Origin: Vicinamibacteria bacterium
Lineage (GTDB): Bacteria; Acidobacteriota; Vicinamibacteria; Fen-336
Assembly: GCA_025994075.1 (NCBI GenBank)
Contig: JAMQGV010000044.1
Coordinates: forward strand, 1 to 64,000
DNA length: 64,000 bases
Direction of reading: 5' to 3'
The notes below the pieces were generated by a model. That model searched no databases and had not been told where the DNA came from. It saw nothing but the letters and a program-made list of their open reading frames with translations. Position numbers and translations under genes: made by a program. Below are positions 1-10,083 of the stretch, in pieces (positions within the stretch are counted from its first letter, which is position 1; every line of letters begins with the position of its first letter).

Positions 1-2321
1 ACCTGTTCGGCACCGCCAACAACCTGTTCATCGAGGACGCGATCGAGGAGACCCAGGTGCTGACGTCCGGCATCTCGGCCGAGTACGGCCGCTTCTCGGG
101 CGGCGTCATCAACGCCATCACCAAGCGCGGCGGCAACACCTTCTCGGGCAGCTTCCGCACCGACTTCACGAACTCCGCCTGGACCGACGAGACGCCCTAC
201 CAGAAGGAGCGCGGCCAGGAGCAGACCGACAAGCTGAACAAGGTCTACCAGGGCACCCTCGGCGGCCCGATCGTCAAGGACAAGCTGTGGTTCTTCGGCG
301 CCACCCGCATCACGCCGGTCGCGACCACCTCGCAGACCTTCGCCGCGACGGGCATCCCGTACGAGACGCTGCTCAAGAACCGCCGCTACGAGGGCAAGCT
401 GACCGGCTCGATCAACCCGAACCACACGGTCACGGTCAACTACGCGAAGAACTCGACCGACCAGACCCAGCCGTCGTTCGGCTTCTCGATCGACCCGCGC
501 ACGATCATCTCCCGCACGCTGCCGAACGATCTGCTGGTGGCCAACTACAACGGCGTGCTGTCGGCCAACCTGTTCTTCGAGGCGCAGTACTCGCAGAAGA
601 AGTTCGGCTTCCGCGACTCGGGCAGCTCGTTCACGGACATCGTGGACTCGCCGTTCCTCGCGCTCGGCTTCGGCAGCGTCGCCGCGGTCAGCCACTACAA
701 CGCGCCGTACTTCGACAACGCCGACCCGGAGAACCGCGACAACAAGCAGATCACCGCGGCGCTGTCCTACTTCCTGTCGACGGCCGACTACGGCCGCCAC
801 GACCTGAAGTTCGGCTTCGAGAACTACAAGTCGACCCGCACCGGCGGCAACAGCCAGTCCTCGACCGGTTACGTCTTCGACGCCGACCCGCTGGAGATCG
901 GCGGCGTCGTCCAGTTCTCCAACGGCCGCCTGATCCCGACGTTCGTGCCGGGCCGCAACCTGCTCGAGCGCTGGGACCCGGTCCGCAACGCGCAGATCGA
1001 CATCACGACCAACAGCTTCTACGTCAACGACCGCTGGACCCTGAACGACCGCTGGAGCTTCAACCTCGGCGCCCGCTTCGAGCAGATCAAGACGGACGCG
1101 ACCCAGGTCCAGGCCGGTGCCGACACCTCCTCGCTCGTGCCGCGCATCGGCGCGACCTGGGACGTCAAGGGTGACGGCAAGCACCGCGTGTTCGCGACCT
1201 ACGCGCACTACGCGGGCAAGGCGTCCGAGACCCAGTTCGCGGACAACTCGAACGTCGGCACGCCGAACTACCGGCTCTACGTGTACACCGGCCCGGCCGG
1301 CCAGGGCCTGAACTTCGCGCCCGGCTTCGACATCCGCAACTACGAGATCATCGACGGCTCGTTCCCGACCGCCAACGTGTTCCTGGCCGAGGGCCTCGGC
1401 ACCCCGCGCACCAAGGAGTGGACGCTGCAGTACGGCGCCCGCCTCGGCAGCAAGGGCGAGTTCAAGGTCATCTACACGAACCGCGTGATGGGCGACCTGC
1501 TCGAGGACTTCATCGACAACCCGACGGCCGCCGGCAAGACCACCGTCATCGTCGACGGCGTCAACTTCGGCACGTTCGACAACGTCGTGGTCCGCAACAG
1601 CGACTTCGCCGAGCGCAAGTTCCAGAGCCTGCAGTTCGAGGCCAGCTACCGCCTGACCGACAACTGGTCGATCGCCGGCCACTACACGAACCAGCTCAAG
1701 AACGAGGGCAACTTCGAGGGCGAGGGCACCAACACCCCGGGCAGCTACTCGATCATCGGCGACCGCCCGGAGATCTACTCCGAGGAGCGTCACTTCCCCT
1801 ACGGCAAGACCAACGACTACCAGCAGCACAAGGCCCGCGTCTGGACGACGTACAACCTGGACCTGGGCAACGCTGGCGACCTGTCGCTGTCCGGCCTGTG
1901 GCGCTTCAACTCCGGCCTGGCCTACAGCCTGACGGCTGGCGGCGGCGGCGCGACGGCGATCCAGCGCGCGCTCAACCCGGGTTACGCGTCGATGCCCGGC
2001 GCGCAGACGATCTTCTTCGGCGGCCGCGGCTCCGAGGAGTTCGCCTCGTTCCACCTGTTCGACTTCGCGATGAACTACGAAGTCAAGGTGTGGAAGACGT
2101 TCCGTCCGTGGTTCAAGGCCGAAGTCCGCAACGCCTTCAACAACGACAAGCTGATCACCTGGAACACCACCATCACGGCGGTGCGGACGGCGGGCGCCCC
2201 GGTCGACAACCTCGGCCTGGCGACCACCTACACCAAGGGCGCGAACTTCGGCAAGGCCACCGGCAACGCGAACTACGCGACGCCGCGGACGTTCCAGGCC
2301 TCCGTCGGCTTCCGCTTCTAG
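1..2321 (+). CDS. TonB-dependent receptor, Oar-like (5' end outside the window)
   Basis: C-terminal part (about 770 residues) of a large outer-membrane receptor. The reading frame is open from base 3. The first visible residues are the end of the plug domain (NNLFIEDAIEETQVLTSG, then SAEYGRFSGGVINAITKRGGN), a signature of TonB-dependent and Oar-like receptors. The rest is alternating beta-strand sequence rich in aromatic residues, as expected for a 22-stranded barrel, and it ends in GFRF with the terminal Phe recognised by the BAM complex. Family knowledge: such proteins import large substrates across the outer membrane using TonB; acidobacterial members often carry an N-terminal carboxypeptidase-like domain, which would lie upstream of this window. 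The substrate cannot be read from the sequence. A strong terminator follows the stop codon. Confidence 0.93.
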   Translation, partial: LFGTANNLFIEDAIEETQVLTSGISAEYGRFSGGVINAITKRGGNTFSGSFRTDFTNSAWTDETPYQKERGQEQTDKLNKVYQGTLGGPIVKDKLWFFGATRITPVATTSQTFAATGIPYETLLKNRRYEGKLTGSINPNHTVTVNYAKNSTDQTQPSFGFSIDPRTIISRTLPNDLLVANYNGVLSANLFFEAQYSQKKFGFRDSGSSFTDIVDSPFLALGFGSVAAVSHYNAPYFDNADPENRDNKQITAALSYFLSTADYGRHDLKFGFENYKSTRTGGNSQSSTGYVFDADPLEIGGVVQFSNGRLIPTFVPGRNLLERWDPVRNAQIDITTNSFYVNDRWTLNDRWSFNLGARFEQIKTDATQVQAGADTSSLVPRIGATWDVKGDGKHRVFATYAHYAGKASETQFADNSNVGTPNYRLYVYTGPAGQGLNFAPGFDIRNYEIIDGSFPTANVFLAEGLGTPRTKEWTLQYGARLGSKGEFKVIYTNRVMGDLLEDFIDNPTAAGKTTVIVDGVNFGTFDNVVVRNSDFAERKFQSLQFEASYRLTDNWSIAGHYTNQLKNEGNFEGEGTNTPGSYSIIGDRPEIYSEERHFPYGKTNDYQQHKARVWTTYNLDLGNAGDLSLSGLWRFNSGLAYSLTAGGGGATAIQRALNPGYASMPGAQTIFFGGRGSEEFASFHLFDFAMNYEVKVWKTFRPWFKAEVRNAFNNDKLITWNTTITAVRTAGAPVDNLGLATTYTKGANFGKATGNANYATPRTFQASVGFRF

Positions 2322-2333
2322 TCGAAACCGGTC

Positions 2334-2400
2334 CCGGCCCGGCGCTGCCGGGCCGGTCCGTCGACGGGCCGGGGCGCCTCGCCCCGGCCCGTTCTTCATT
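2334..2400 (+). terminator. Two tandem hairpins ending the TonB receptor transcript
   Basis: The first hairpin pairs GGCCCGGC (2336-2343) with GCCGGGCC (2347-2354) around a 3-base loop and extends two more pairs outward. The second pairs GGGCCGGGGC (2366-2375) with GCCCCGGCCC (2381-2390) and is followed by the T-rich GTTCTTCATT. This looks like an intrinsic terminator 45 bases after the stop codon. Confidence 0.8.
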
Positions 2401-2409
2401 CCGGCCCGA

Positions 2410-2745
2410 CCGCGTGCCGCTGATGTGCCAGCTCTCGCTCGGCCACTACTTCCTGCAGGCCGGGCTCGACGCGATCGAGGTCTGGCACGACAGCGCGGCC
2501 TTCGCCAGGGGACCGCGACTTCTTCCCGCCCTGGCACTTCGACACGCTGCGGCGGGTGAGAGCCCTGGCCGGCGGCGACGTCTCCGTCCACTCCGAGGTG
2601 TTCTCCCCGTTCTCGCAGTTCCTCGAGCTGCTCGACTACGAGAACGGGCTGCTGGCGCTGATGGACGACCCGGTCAAGGCGAAGGCCTGCGCGAGCGCCA
2701 CGACGTGCCGGCCTACACCCACACCTGCGGCGCCCGCTGCGGCCG
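2410..2745 (+). pseudogene. Decayed fragment of a uroporphyrinogen-decarboxylase-family protein
   Basis: No intact gene lies here, but three segments in two frames read like the URO-D/methyltransferase family. Segment 1 contains GHYFLQAGLDAIEVWHDSAA. Segment 2, one base out of frame, reads DRDFFPPWHFDTLRRVRALA and continues through SVHSEVFSPFSQFLELLDYE and NGLLALMDDPVKAKA. Segment 3, back in the first frame, reads HDVPAYTHTCGA, resembling a conserved 'YTHTCGAIGDRLEL' stretch in the family. Both ends and the linking parts are missing, and the last piece runs into the stop codon of the opposite-strand permease. I infer a gene eroded by internal deletions and a frameshift. Family assignment is by memory of motifs only. 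Confidence 0.6.
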
Positions 2746-2753
2746 TAGCTCGC

Positions 2754-5378
2754 CTATTCGACCCGGAGCGCAGCCGAAGGATCGACGCGAGCGGCCCGGC
2801 GTGCCGTCGGCCAGGCCGCGAGCGCCCCGCCGGAGAGCAGCAGCGCCGCCGCCGCAGCGATCGATGCGGGGTCGAGAGGCGTCACGCCCACGAGCTGCGA
2901 CTCGAGGGACCGGCCCAGCAGGAGCGCGAGCGGCAGCCCGAGGCCGATGCCCGCCGCCACTTGCCGGGCCGACTGCCCGAGGACCGCGGCGGCGAGGCGC
3001 GCCGGCACCGCACCCAGCGCGAGGCGGACTCCGAGTTCGGGGATGCGTCGCGAGACGGTGTGGGCCGTCGTGCCGTAGACGCCGAGCAGTGCGAGTCCCA
3101 GGGCGACCAGGGCCAGGCCCGCCAGGCCTCGCGCCGCGAAGCGCCGCGGCGCGAGATCGCGATCGAGGGCCGCGGCGAGCGTCGCAATGCGGTCGAGCGG
3201 CTGCTGCGGGTCGATCGCCCACACCTCGCGCTGGATGGCGGCGAGCAGCGCCTGCCCTTCCGCCGACCGCACCGCGAGGTCGGCCAGGCGCACGGGGTAG
3301 AGCTGCGTCTGGGCGGCCGCGTAGTACACCTGCGGGGTCGCCGCTTCCGCCGGTCCGTCACGCCGCAGGTCGCGCACGACGCCGACCACGCGCGTCCACG
3401 GCGCGCCGCTGTGACGGCGCACGCGGCGGCCGAGCGGGTCGCGGCCGGCCAGGTGCTGGCGCACGAACGCCTCGTTGACGACGGCGACCGGCTCGCTGGA
3501 GGTGCTGTCGCCGGACTCGAACCCGCGCCCGAGCAGCACCGGGATGCCGAGCGTCCCGAAGTAGGAGGGGCTGACGGCCTGGGCGTCGGCCTCGAGCGGG
3601 TGCGAAACCTCGGGCATGCCGTCGACGTGGATCCCCGTGCCCCAGCCGCCGCGCAGCGGGAAGCGATTGGCGAAGCCCACCGCTTCGACCCCGGGCAGCG
3701 CCGCCACCCGCTCCTGGAGCTGTTCGAAGAAGGCCAGCCGGCGCGCCGCATCGGGATAGCGCGACGGCGGCAGGTCGAGCGACAGGCACAACACGCGATC
3801 GGCGTCGTAGCCCAGCGGCACGGCCTCGAGCGCCGCGAGGCTGCGTACCAGCAGCACGCCGCCCGAACCGAGCGCGAGAGCGAGCGCCGCCTGGGCCGCC
3901 ACCATCCGCGCGCCCCAGGCGCCGCCGGGCACGGTTCGCGCGTCGGCACGCAACACGTCGGCCGCGGGATGGCGCAGCACGCGCAGGGCTGGCAGCAGGC
4001 CCGTCACCAGCGCGCAGGCCGTGCCCAGCGCGGCGGCTGCGGCGACCGAGCGCCAGTCGATCGTGGCGAACGCCAGCAGCGGAGTGCCCACGGGCGCCGT
4101 GGCCTGCAGGAAGGAGAGCAGGGCCGGAGCCAGCGCGCCCCCGGCCCCGGCGCCTCCGGCGGCCAGCAGCAGGGCCTCGGCCAGAGACTCGCGGACCAGC
4201 ACGGCCCGCCGCGCGCCGAGTGCGCTGCGCACCGCCAGCTCGCGCGCCCGCGCCAGGCCGCGGACGACCATCAGGCCCGCCAGGTTGGCGCAGCCGATCA
4301 GCAGCACGGCCGCCGTCGCGGCCTGCAGCAGCAGCAGGCTGCCGCGGGCGCTGCCGACGACCATCTCGCGCAGCGGTCGCGCACTGGCCCGCACCTCGCG
4401 GTTCTCCGGGAACTGCGCCGCGAGCCGCTCGGAGACCGCGGTGAGCTGGGCCCGCGCCTGGTCGAGGGTGGCGTCGCGATCGAGGCGCGCGAACGCGCGG
4501 ACCAGGTGCTCGCTGCGCCGCTCGAGCATCTCGCGCGGCAGCCGCACCGGGACATGCACGTCGAAAGGCCGGGCCTCGCGCAGGTCGCCCGGAGTGCGCA
4601 CACCGGGGGGCAGGATGCCGACCACCTCGTGCATCAGGCCGCCGAGCTGGAGCTGGCGGCCGAGCAGGCCGGGATCGGCCCCGAAGCGCCGCCGCCACAG
4701 CCCGTCGGAGACGAGCGCCACGGGTGGCGCCGTCGGGTCGAAGTCGGCCGCCACGAACGTGCGGCCGAGTGCAGGGCGCACGCGGAGCAGTTCGAAGTAG
4801 CCCTGGCCGACGACCTGGCCCGACAGCGTCTCGGGTTCGCCCGCGCCGGCCAGCTCCATCCGCTGGGCGGCCCAGGCGGCGACGCCCTCGAACGCCGGCA
4901 CGTGCCAGTCGCGCAGGTTGGCCGGCGCCACGGCCATCGACTCGCCGGTCGCGCGGCGCACCTCGTCGACCTGCACCAGCGCCTCCGCCTGGTCCCACGG
5001 CAGAGGCCTCAGCAGCACGGCGTCGATCGCGGCGAACAGGGCGGTGTTGGCGCCGATGCCCAGCGCCAGCGTCGCCAGCGCCACGGCGGCGAAGGCCGGC
5101 GCCCGCCGCAGCCGCCGGCCGGCCAGGCGCAGGTCCCGCGCCCAGTCCTCGAGCCGCGCGAAGGCGAACGCGTCGGTGCTCGCCTCCCGCAGCGACTCCG
5201 GGTTGCCGAAGGCGAGCCGCGCCTTGCGTCGCGCCTGGTCCGGCGCCAGGCCGCCGCGCTCGAGTTCTGCAGCCCGCATCTCGAGGTGGAACTGCAGTTC
5301 TTCGGCGTGCTCCGCGCGCACGTCGTCGCGCGCGAAGAGCGCGCGCAGCCTCGCTCGCCAGCCAGTCGATCCGCCCAT
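2754..5378 (-). CDS. Duplicated FtsX-type permease of the acidobacterial orphan permease family (MacB-like)
   Basis: An 874-residue inner-membrane protein. The first 80 residues form the helical extension typical of the family (EELQFHLEMRAAELERGGLA, then KARLAFGNPE). Then comes one MacB periplasmic core plus FtsX module (ALGIGANTALFAAIDAVLLRPLPW near residue 110; three further membrane helices near 385-500), followed by a second copy (SPSYFGTLGIPVLLGRGFE; last helices near 770-860). It has no ATPase domain, as is usual for these orphan permeases, so its partner, if any, is encoded elsewhere. The ATG at 5378 shares its A with the TGA stop of the padR-type gene, so the two are probably translationally coupled. 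Substrate unknown; roles in efflux or lipoprotein/peptide export are guesses from MacB. Confidence 0.92.
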   Translation of the reverse strand: MGGSTGWRARLRALFARDDVRAEHAEELQFHLEMRAAELERGGLAPDQARRKARLAFGNPESLREASTDAFAFARLEDWARDLRLAGRRLRRAPAFAAVALATLALGIGANTALFAAIDAVLLRPLPWDQAEALVQVDEVRRATGESMAVAPANLRDWHVPAFEGVAAWAAQRMELAGAGEPETLSGQVVGQGYFELLRVRPALGRTFVAADFDPTAPPVALVSDGLWRRRFGADPGLLGRQLQLGGLMHEVVGILPPGVRTPGDLREARPFDVHVPVRLPREMLERRSEHLVRAFARLDRDATLDQARAQLTAVSERLAAQFPENREVRASARPLREMVVGSARGSLLLLQAATAAVLLIGCANLAGLMVVRGLARARELAVRSALGARRAVLVRESLAEALLLAAGGAGAGGALAPALLSFLQATAPVGTPLLAFATIDWRSVAAAAALGTACALVTGLLPALRVLRHPAADVLRADARTVPGGAWGARMVAAQAALALALGSGGVLLVRSLAALEAVPLGYDADRVLCLSLDLPPSRYPDAARRLAFFEQLQERVAALPGVEAVGFANRFPLRGGWGTGIHVDGMPEVSHPLEADAQAVSPSYFGTLGIPVLLGRGFESGDSTSSEPVAVVNEAFVRQHLAGRDPLGRRVRRHSGAPWTRVVGVVRDLRRDGPAEAATPQVYYAAAQTQLYPVRLADLAVRSAEGQALLAAIQREVWAIDPQQPLDRIATLAAALDRDLAPRRFAARGLAGLALVALGLALLGVYGTTAHTVSRRIPELGVRLALGAVPARLAAAVLGQSARQVAAGIGLGLPLALLLGRSLESQLVGVTPLDPASIAAAAALLLSGGALAAWPTARRAARVDPSAALRVE

Positions 5379-5710
5379 CAGGCCTCCTCCAGGACGCGCA
5401 ACACCGCGCCGGCGACGCGGCGGAATTCCGCCTCGCCGCGCGACAGCTCGCGGCGCCCGGCAGCCGTGAGCGCGTAGAAGCGCGCGCGGCGGTTGTTCTC
5501 CGAGAGGCCCCACTCGGCGGCCACCAGGCCCCGCGCCTCCAGCCGGTGCAGCGCGGGGTAGAGCGAGCCCTCCTCGACGCGCAGCACCTCCGACGACAGC
5601 AGGTGGATGGACTGCGCGATGCCAAAGCCGTGGGCGCGGCCGCGCGCGAGCACGCGCAGCACGAGCACCTCGAGAGTGCCGGGCAGCAGGTCGGGGTCGT
5701 TCTTTCCCAT
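5378..5710 (-). CDS. PadR-family transcriptional regulator, acidobacterial type
   Basis: A 110-residue winged-helix protein (DLLPGTLEVLVLRVLARG start; the wing region reads VEEGSLYPALHRLEARGLVAAEW, then NNRRARFYALTAAGRRELS). This is the short PadR type that accompanies duplicated orphan permeases in Acidobacteriota. It lies directly upstream of the permease with a one-base stop/start overlap. A perfect 9-bp inverted repeat covers its start codon, so autorepression is likely. PadR proteins usually release DNA on binding a small hydrophobic compound; the ligand here is unknown. Confidence 0.93.
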   Translation of the reverse strand: MGKNDPDLLPGTLEVLVLRVLARGRAHGFGIAQSIHLLSSEVLRVEEGSLYPALHRLEARGLVAAEWGLSENNRRARFYALTAAGRRELSRGEAEFRRVAGAVLRVLEEA

Positions 5711-5725
5711 AGATGGTCTATGGGA
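5705..5725. promoter_or_regulatory. Palindromic operator candidate over the padR start codon
   Basis: TCCCATAGA (5705-5713) and TCTATGGGA (5717-5725) are perfect inverted repeats with a 3-base spacer. The ATG of the regulator gene (5710-5708) lies inside one arm. A TTGACA hexamer on the minus strand (5753-5748) could be the -35 element; I see no convincing -10. Position and symmetry fit autoregulation by the PadR protein. Confidence 0.6.
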
Positions 5726-5781
5726 AGCTCGGCGCGCGAGGCGCGCCTGTCAAGCTTCAGGTTTCTGGACGATCCGTCTGG

Positions 5782-6720
5782 TCAGTCGCGCGGATTCGGT
5801 CGCGACTCGGAGACGAGGGCCAGCCAGCGGCCGTCGGGGCTGACGGCGACGCGGGAGAGCGCCTGCAGGCCGGGCTCGTCGAAGGCGTGGACGCGCACCC
5901 AGTTCTCGTCGACCCCGGGACGCTGGCGGAACAGTTCGTTGCCCCGCGCCATCAGCAACGAGCCGTCGGGCAGCCACGCGAAGTCCATCGACTTCTCGAG
6001 GCAGCGCGCGAACGAGGTGACGTGGCCCTGCTCGACGTCCACCTCGCGGACCCAGCACTCGCCGCCGCCGAACCCCGTGAAGGCGACGGCGGCGCGCCCC
6101 GGCGACTTCTGGATCGAGCGCCCGGCGCCGCGGAACACGACCTCGGCCTTGCCGCTGCGGCGCGAAGCCAGGCGCAGCGTCGGCTGGTCGGCGTCGTTCT
6201 CGCCCGGCAGCACGAAGAGCGCCGCGCGGTCGGCGTCGCCCCAGGCGTAGTAGCCCACCGGCTTCACCTTCTCGAAGATCGGGTACGGCTCGCCGGCGAA
6301 CGGCAGCGCCCACAGCCGCTGGGTCCCGTCGGCCTCCACTCGCACGACCGACAGTCCCGACCCGTCCGGCAGCACCTGAGGCGAGTACTCCAGCTCGGGT
6401 GTGCGGCGAAACACCTCGTCGCGGCTCGACTGCAGGTCGAAGCGCACGACGTCGGTCTGGTTCCCCTCCTGCGCCACGTAGTACAGCGCGCGGCCGTCCG
6501 GGGCGAACGCCGGCTGGTTGTGGTAGCCCTCGCCGCGGGTGAGGCGCTTCGGGGTCCTCACGCCGACCGTGCCGGCCGCCGTCTCCAGGCGGGCGAGCCA
6601 GACGTCGGACGCCGGCGGCGGTACGGGCGTGGCGGACGGCGCGGGGGCCTGCTCGCCGTGGGCGGTGGAGACGCCCGCGAGCAGCCACGCGAGGAGGGCG
6701 AAGGAGAACCGGAGGCTCAC
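5782..6720 (-). CDS. Exported TolB/PD40-like beta-propeller protein
   Basis: 312 residues with a signal peptide (SLRFSFALLAWLLAGVSTAHG) and repeated PD40-type blades such as HNQPAFAPDGRALYYVAQ, YSPQVLPDGSGLSVV and VAVSPDGRWLALVSES. Such propellers sit in the periplasm and usually bind proteins rather than catalyse. The chosen start is GTG at 6720, whose GTGA overlaps the TGA of the DUF4129 gene, making it the last gene of the MoxR operon. A TAGAAT hexamer on the minus strand 11 bases before the start may give it an extra internal promoter. Partner and exact role unknown. Confidence 0.75.
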   Translation of the reverse strand: MSLRFSFALLAWLLAGVSTAHGEQAPAPSATPVPPPASDVWLARLETAAGTVGVRTPKRLTRGEGYHNQPAFAPDGRALYYVAQEGNQTDVVRFDLQSSRDEVFRRTPELEYSPQVLPDGSGLSVVRVEADGTQRLWALPFAGEPYPIFEKVKPVGYYAWGDADRAALFVLPGENDADQPTLRLASRRSGKAEVVFRGAGRSIQKSPGRAAVAFTGFGGGECWVREVDVEQGHVTSFARCLEKSMDFAWLPDGSLLMARGNELFRQRPGVDENWVRVHAFDEPGLQALSRVAVSPDGRWLALVSESRPNPRD

Positions 6721-7877
6721 TGAATGCGGCGCATTCTAGCGCGCGCCCGAGGCAGGCCGCGCCGGGCGTCTTCCGACGCGCTCTCGGCGGCGCGTGCGTC
6801 GGCTTCGCCCGGGTCGGCCGGGCCGTAGCGGGCGGCCTCGAACAGCCGCGTCAGGGCCTGCACCGCGGCGCGCGCCGCGCCCAGCCGGGGCTCCCGCTCG
6901 CGCGGCGTGTCCGCCGGCCTCCAGCGCAGGCCCCGAGCTGCGGCATCGGCCAGCAGGCGGGCGTAGGCCCGCACGACGCGTCCGCGCGGGCCCGCGAGGC
7001 CGGCCTCGTCGGCGGTCGCCGCCTCCGTCAGCGGCTCGTCCTCGGCGACCGCCGACTCCAGGCCCTCGAACACCGCCTCGCGGCCCGTGTCCTCGCGACG
7101 CAGCAGCCGGGCGAGACCCAGCGTGCCGCCGACCCCGAACAGCGCCAGCAGCACCAGGCGCCGGTAGGCGGCCTCGATCTCGCCGCGCATCGCGCGGAGC
7201 TGCTCGAGCGGCAGCGCCTCGACGGCATACGGCGGCGCCGGCACCAGCAGCGCCGCGACCAGCAGCAGCGCGGCCGTGGGCAACGCGTACTGCGCCGCCC
7301 CGCGCACGGCTGCGAGGGTGACCGGCGCGGGACGTGCCGGATGCGCGAGCAGCCGGGCGGCCGCGTGGTCGAAGGCGAGCACGAAGGGGATCAGGAGCCC
7401 CGCCCCGGCGACCGCCCAGGCCGCGGCACCGCCGCCGCGCAGCGCGGCGATCACCACCAGCAGCAGTGCGTTGGCGAGCGCCAGGAGCCCGCGCCGGTCG
7501 AGTCCCGCGAGCAGCAGCAGCACGCCCTGCGCCGCGGCCCCGGCCAGCGCCACCCGGCGCAGCAGCGCGGGCTGCGGCGCGACGACGGCGAGGCCGAGCC
7601 CGAGGCCGGCCACCAGCGCGTAGAGCAGCGCGCCCAGCAGCGCGGCGCGTTCGCGTTCGCGGCGCTCGATGCGGTCGAAGTCGGCGGCCGCGCGCAGGCC
7701 GAGCCCGGCCGCCACGGCCAGCGCGAGGGCCAGCAGCGCGAGCGCCGGCCCCGAGACGCCGGCCCAGGCGATGCATGCGCCCCCGGCCGCGTGCAGCCCG
7801 AGCAGGTACAGGGCCGCCGTGCGGCCCAGCTCCAGCGGCGCCAGCGCCTCGCCGAGCGTGGTCCGCGGCGCGCTCAC
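6717..7877 (-). CDS. Membrane protein with C-terminal DUF4129 domain
   Basis: 386 residues. The N-terminal 260 or so hold about six to seven hydrophobic helices (for example AALYLLGLHAAGGACIAWAG and LLALANALLLVVIAALRGGG). A further helix follows after residue 270, then a cytoplasmic tail with the DUF4129 pattern (RGRVVRAYARLLADAAARGL, DTPREREPR, LTRLFEAARYGP). The transglutaminase domain often fused to DUF4129 is absent. The GTG start at 7877 overlaps the TGA of the DUF58 gene (GTGA). MoxR-DUF58-DUF4129 sets are widespread and are thought to act in assembly or maturation of envelope proteins; the client here is unknown. Confidence 0.85.
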   Translation of the reverse strand: MSAPRTTLGEALAPLELGRTAALYLLGLHAAGGACIAWAGVSGPALALLALALAVAAGLGLRAAADFDRIERRERERAALLGALLYALVAGLGLGLAVVAPQPALLRRVALAGAAAQGVLLLLAGLDRRGLLALANALLLVVIAALRGGGAAAWAVAGAGLLIPFVLAFDHAAARLLAHPARPAPVTLAAVRGAAQYALPTAALLLVAALLVPAPPYAVEALPLEQLRAMRGEIEAAYRRLVLLALFGVGGTLGLARLLRREDTGREAVFEGLESAVAEDEPLTEAATADEAGLAGPRGRVVRAYARLLADAAARGLRWRPADTPREREPRLGAARAAVQALTRLFEAARYGPADPGEADARAAESASEDARRGLPRARARMRRIQ

Positions 7878-9141
7878 GCGAAACCGGTCCACGCCTCGGC
7901 GCGGCCGAGCACTGCCGCGAGGTCGTCGTCGGCGCCCACCACGCAACCCGCGACGCCCCAGGCCCGGAGCAGCGCCCGCAGTTCGTCGCGGCGGGCCGCC
8001 GCCGCCTCGGGGTGCAGCGCCAGCCGCGACATCGGCGCGAAGCTCTCCGAGTCGACGAACAGCGCGAGCGGGCTCGCCTCGCGCGCCCGCAGCGCGGCGA
8101 ACGCCGCGTGCAGCGCCGCGGGATCGACGCGGATCGTGGCGAACAGCAGCGCGACCACGGCGCCGCGCGGCAGCAGCGGGGCGTGGTCGAGCAGCGCGTC
8201 GAGCAGCTCGCGCGGACCGTCCTGGTTCGTGCGCACGAGCGCCTCCATGCACAGCGCCGCGTGGGCGTCACCGCGCCCCGGCGGCGCGTGCACGCCGCGG
8301 GCGGCGGTGGCGACGAGCTCCACGTCGTCGCCGCGCCGGGCCGCGGCGGCGACGATGCCGCAGGCCGCGCGCAGCACGTACTCGCGCGTCGAGCGGCGGC
8401 CGGTGCCGGCGCGGTGGGCGCGGGCCAGGTCGACCAGCAGCGTGAGCCGCGGCGTCAGGTCGGTCTCGTGCTCGCGCACGACCGGGGTGCCGCGCCGCGC
8501 GGTCGCCGGCCAGTGGATGCGCCGCACGTCGTCGCCGGCGCGGTACTCGCGGGCGCCGAGGTAGGCGAGGCTGGCGCCGGGCCGCGCCAGGCTGCGCTCC
8601 TCGAGCGCGAAGCTGCGGCGGCTGCCGAGGCGTTCGAGGCCCGCCACCGGCGGCACCCGCGGGTAGACGACGAACGGCGCGACGCCGCCGAACGAGCGCT
8701 GGTGGTGGACGAGGCCGAGCGGGTCCGAGAGCTCGAGCGCGAGCGGGCCCAGCGTGAAGGCGCCGAAGCCGCGGCCGCAGTGGGCGCGGTAGCGCAGGCG
8801 GCGCCGCCGCCGGCCGGGCAGCGGCCCCGGCTCGAGCAGGCGCTGGCGGAACGCGACGCCGGGCCCGAAGGCGTCGGCCAGCAGCAGCAGGTGCTCGTCG
8901 CCCGCGCCGCGGTTGTCGACGCAGAGCGCGACCGGCACGTGGTCGTCTTCGACGGCCGAGCCCGGCGCCTCGCGTGCCAGCGACAGGAGCGCCATGCGGC
9001 GCCGGGTGGAGAGCGCCGCGGCCGCGATCCAGGCGACGAAGGCGAGGCCCAGCGCCGCCAGCGCGAAGATCCGGAGCTGGAGCCCGAGCACGAACAGCAG
9101 CCCCGCGGCGAAGGCCAGGAAGCCGCGGTGGCGCGAGCGGG

Positions 9142-9145
<4 letters not shown>
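7874..9145 (-). CDS. DUF58 domain protein
   Basis: 423 residues. It begins with two hydrophobic helices (residues about 7-40). The DUF58 signature follows near residues 195-215 (YLGAREYRAGDDVRRIHWPA, then RRGTPVVREHE). The C-terminal 150 residues have a von Willebrand-A-like fold pattern (LTLLVDLAR with the following Ser/Thr-rich turn degraded). GTG start at 9145 overlapping the TGA of moxR. Family knowledge: DUF58 proteins work with MoxR AAA ATPases. The surrounding order moxR-DUF58-DUF4129 is the standard one. Confidence 0.9.
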
Positions 9146-10082
<937 letters not shown>

Positions 10083-10083
<1 letters not shown>

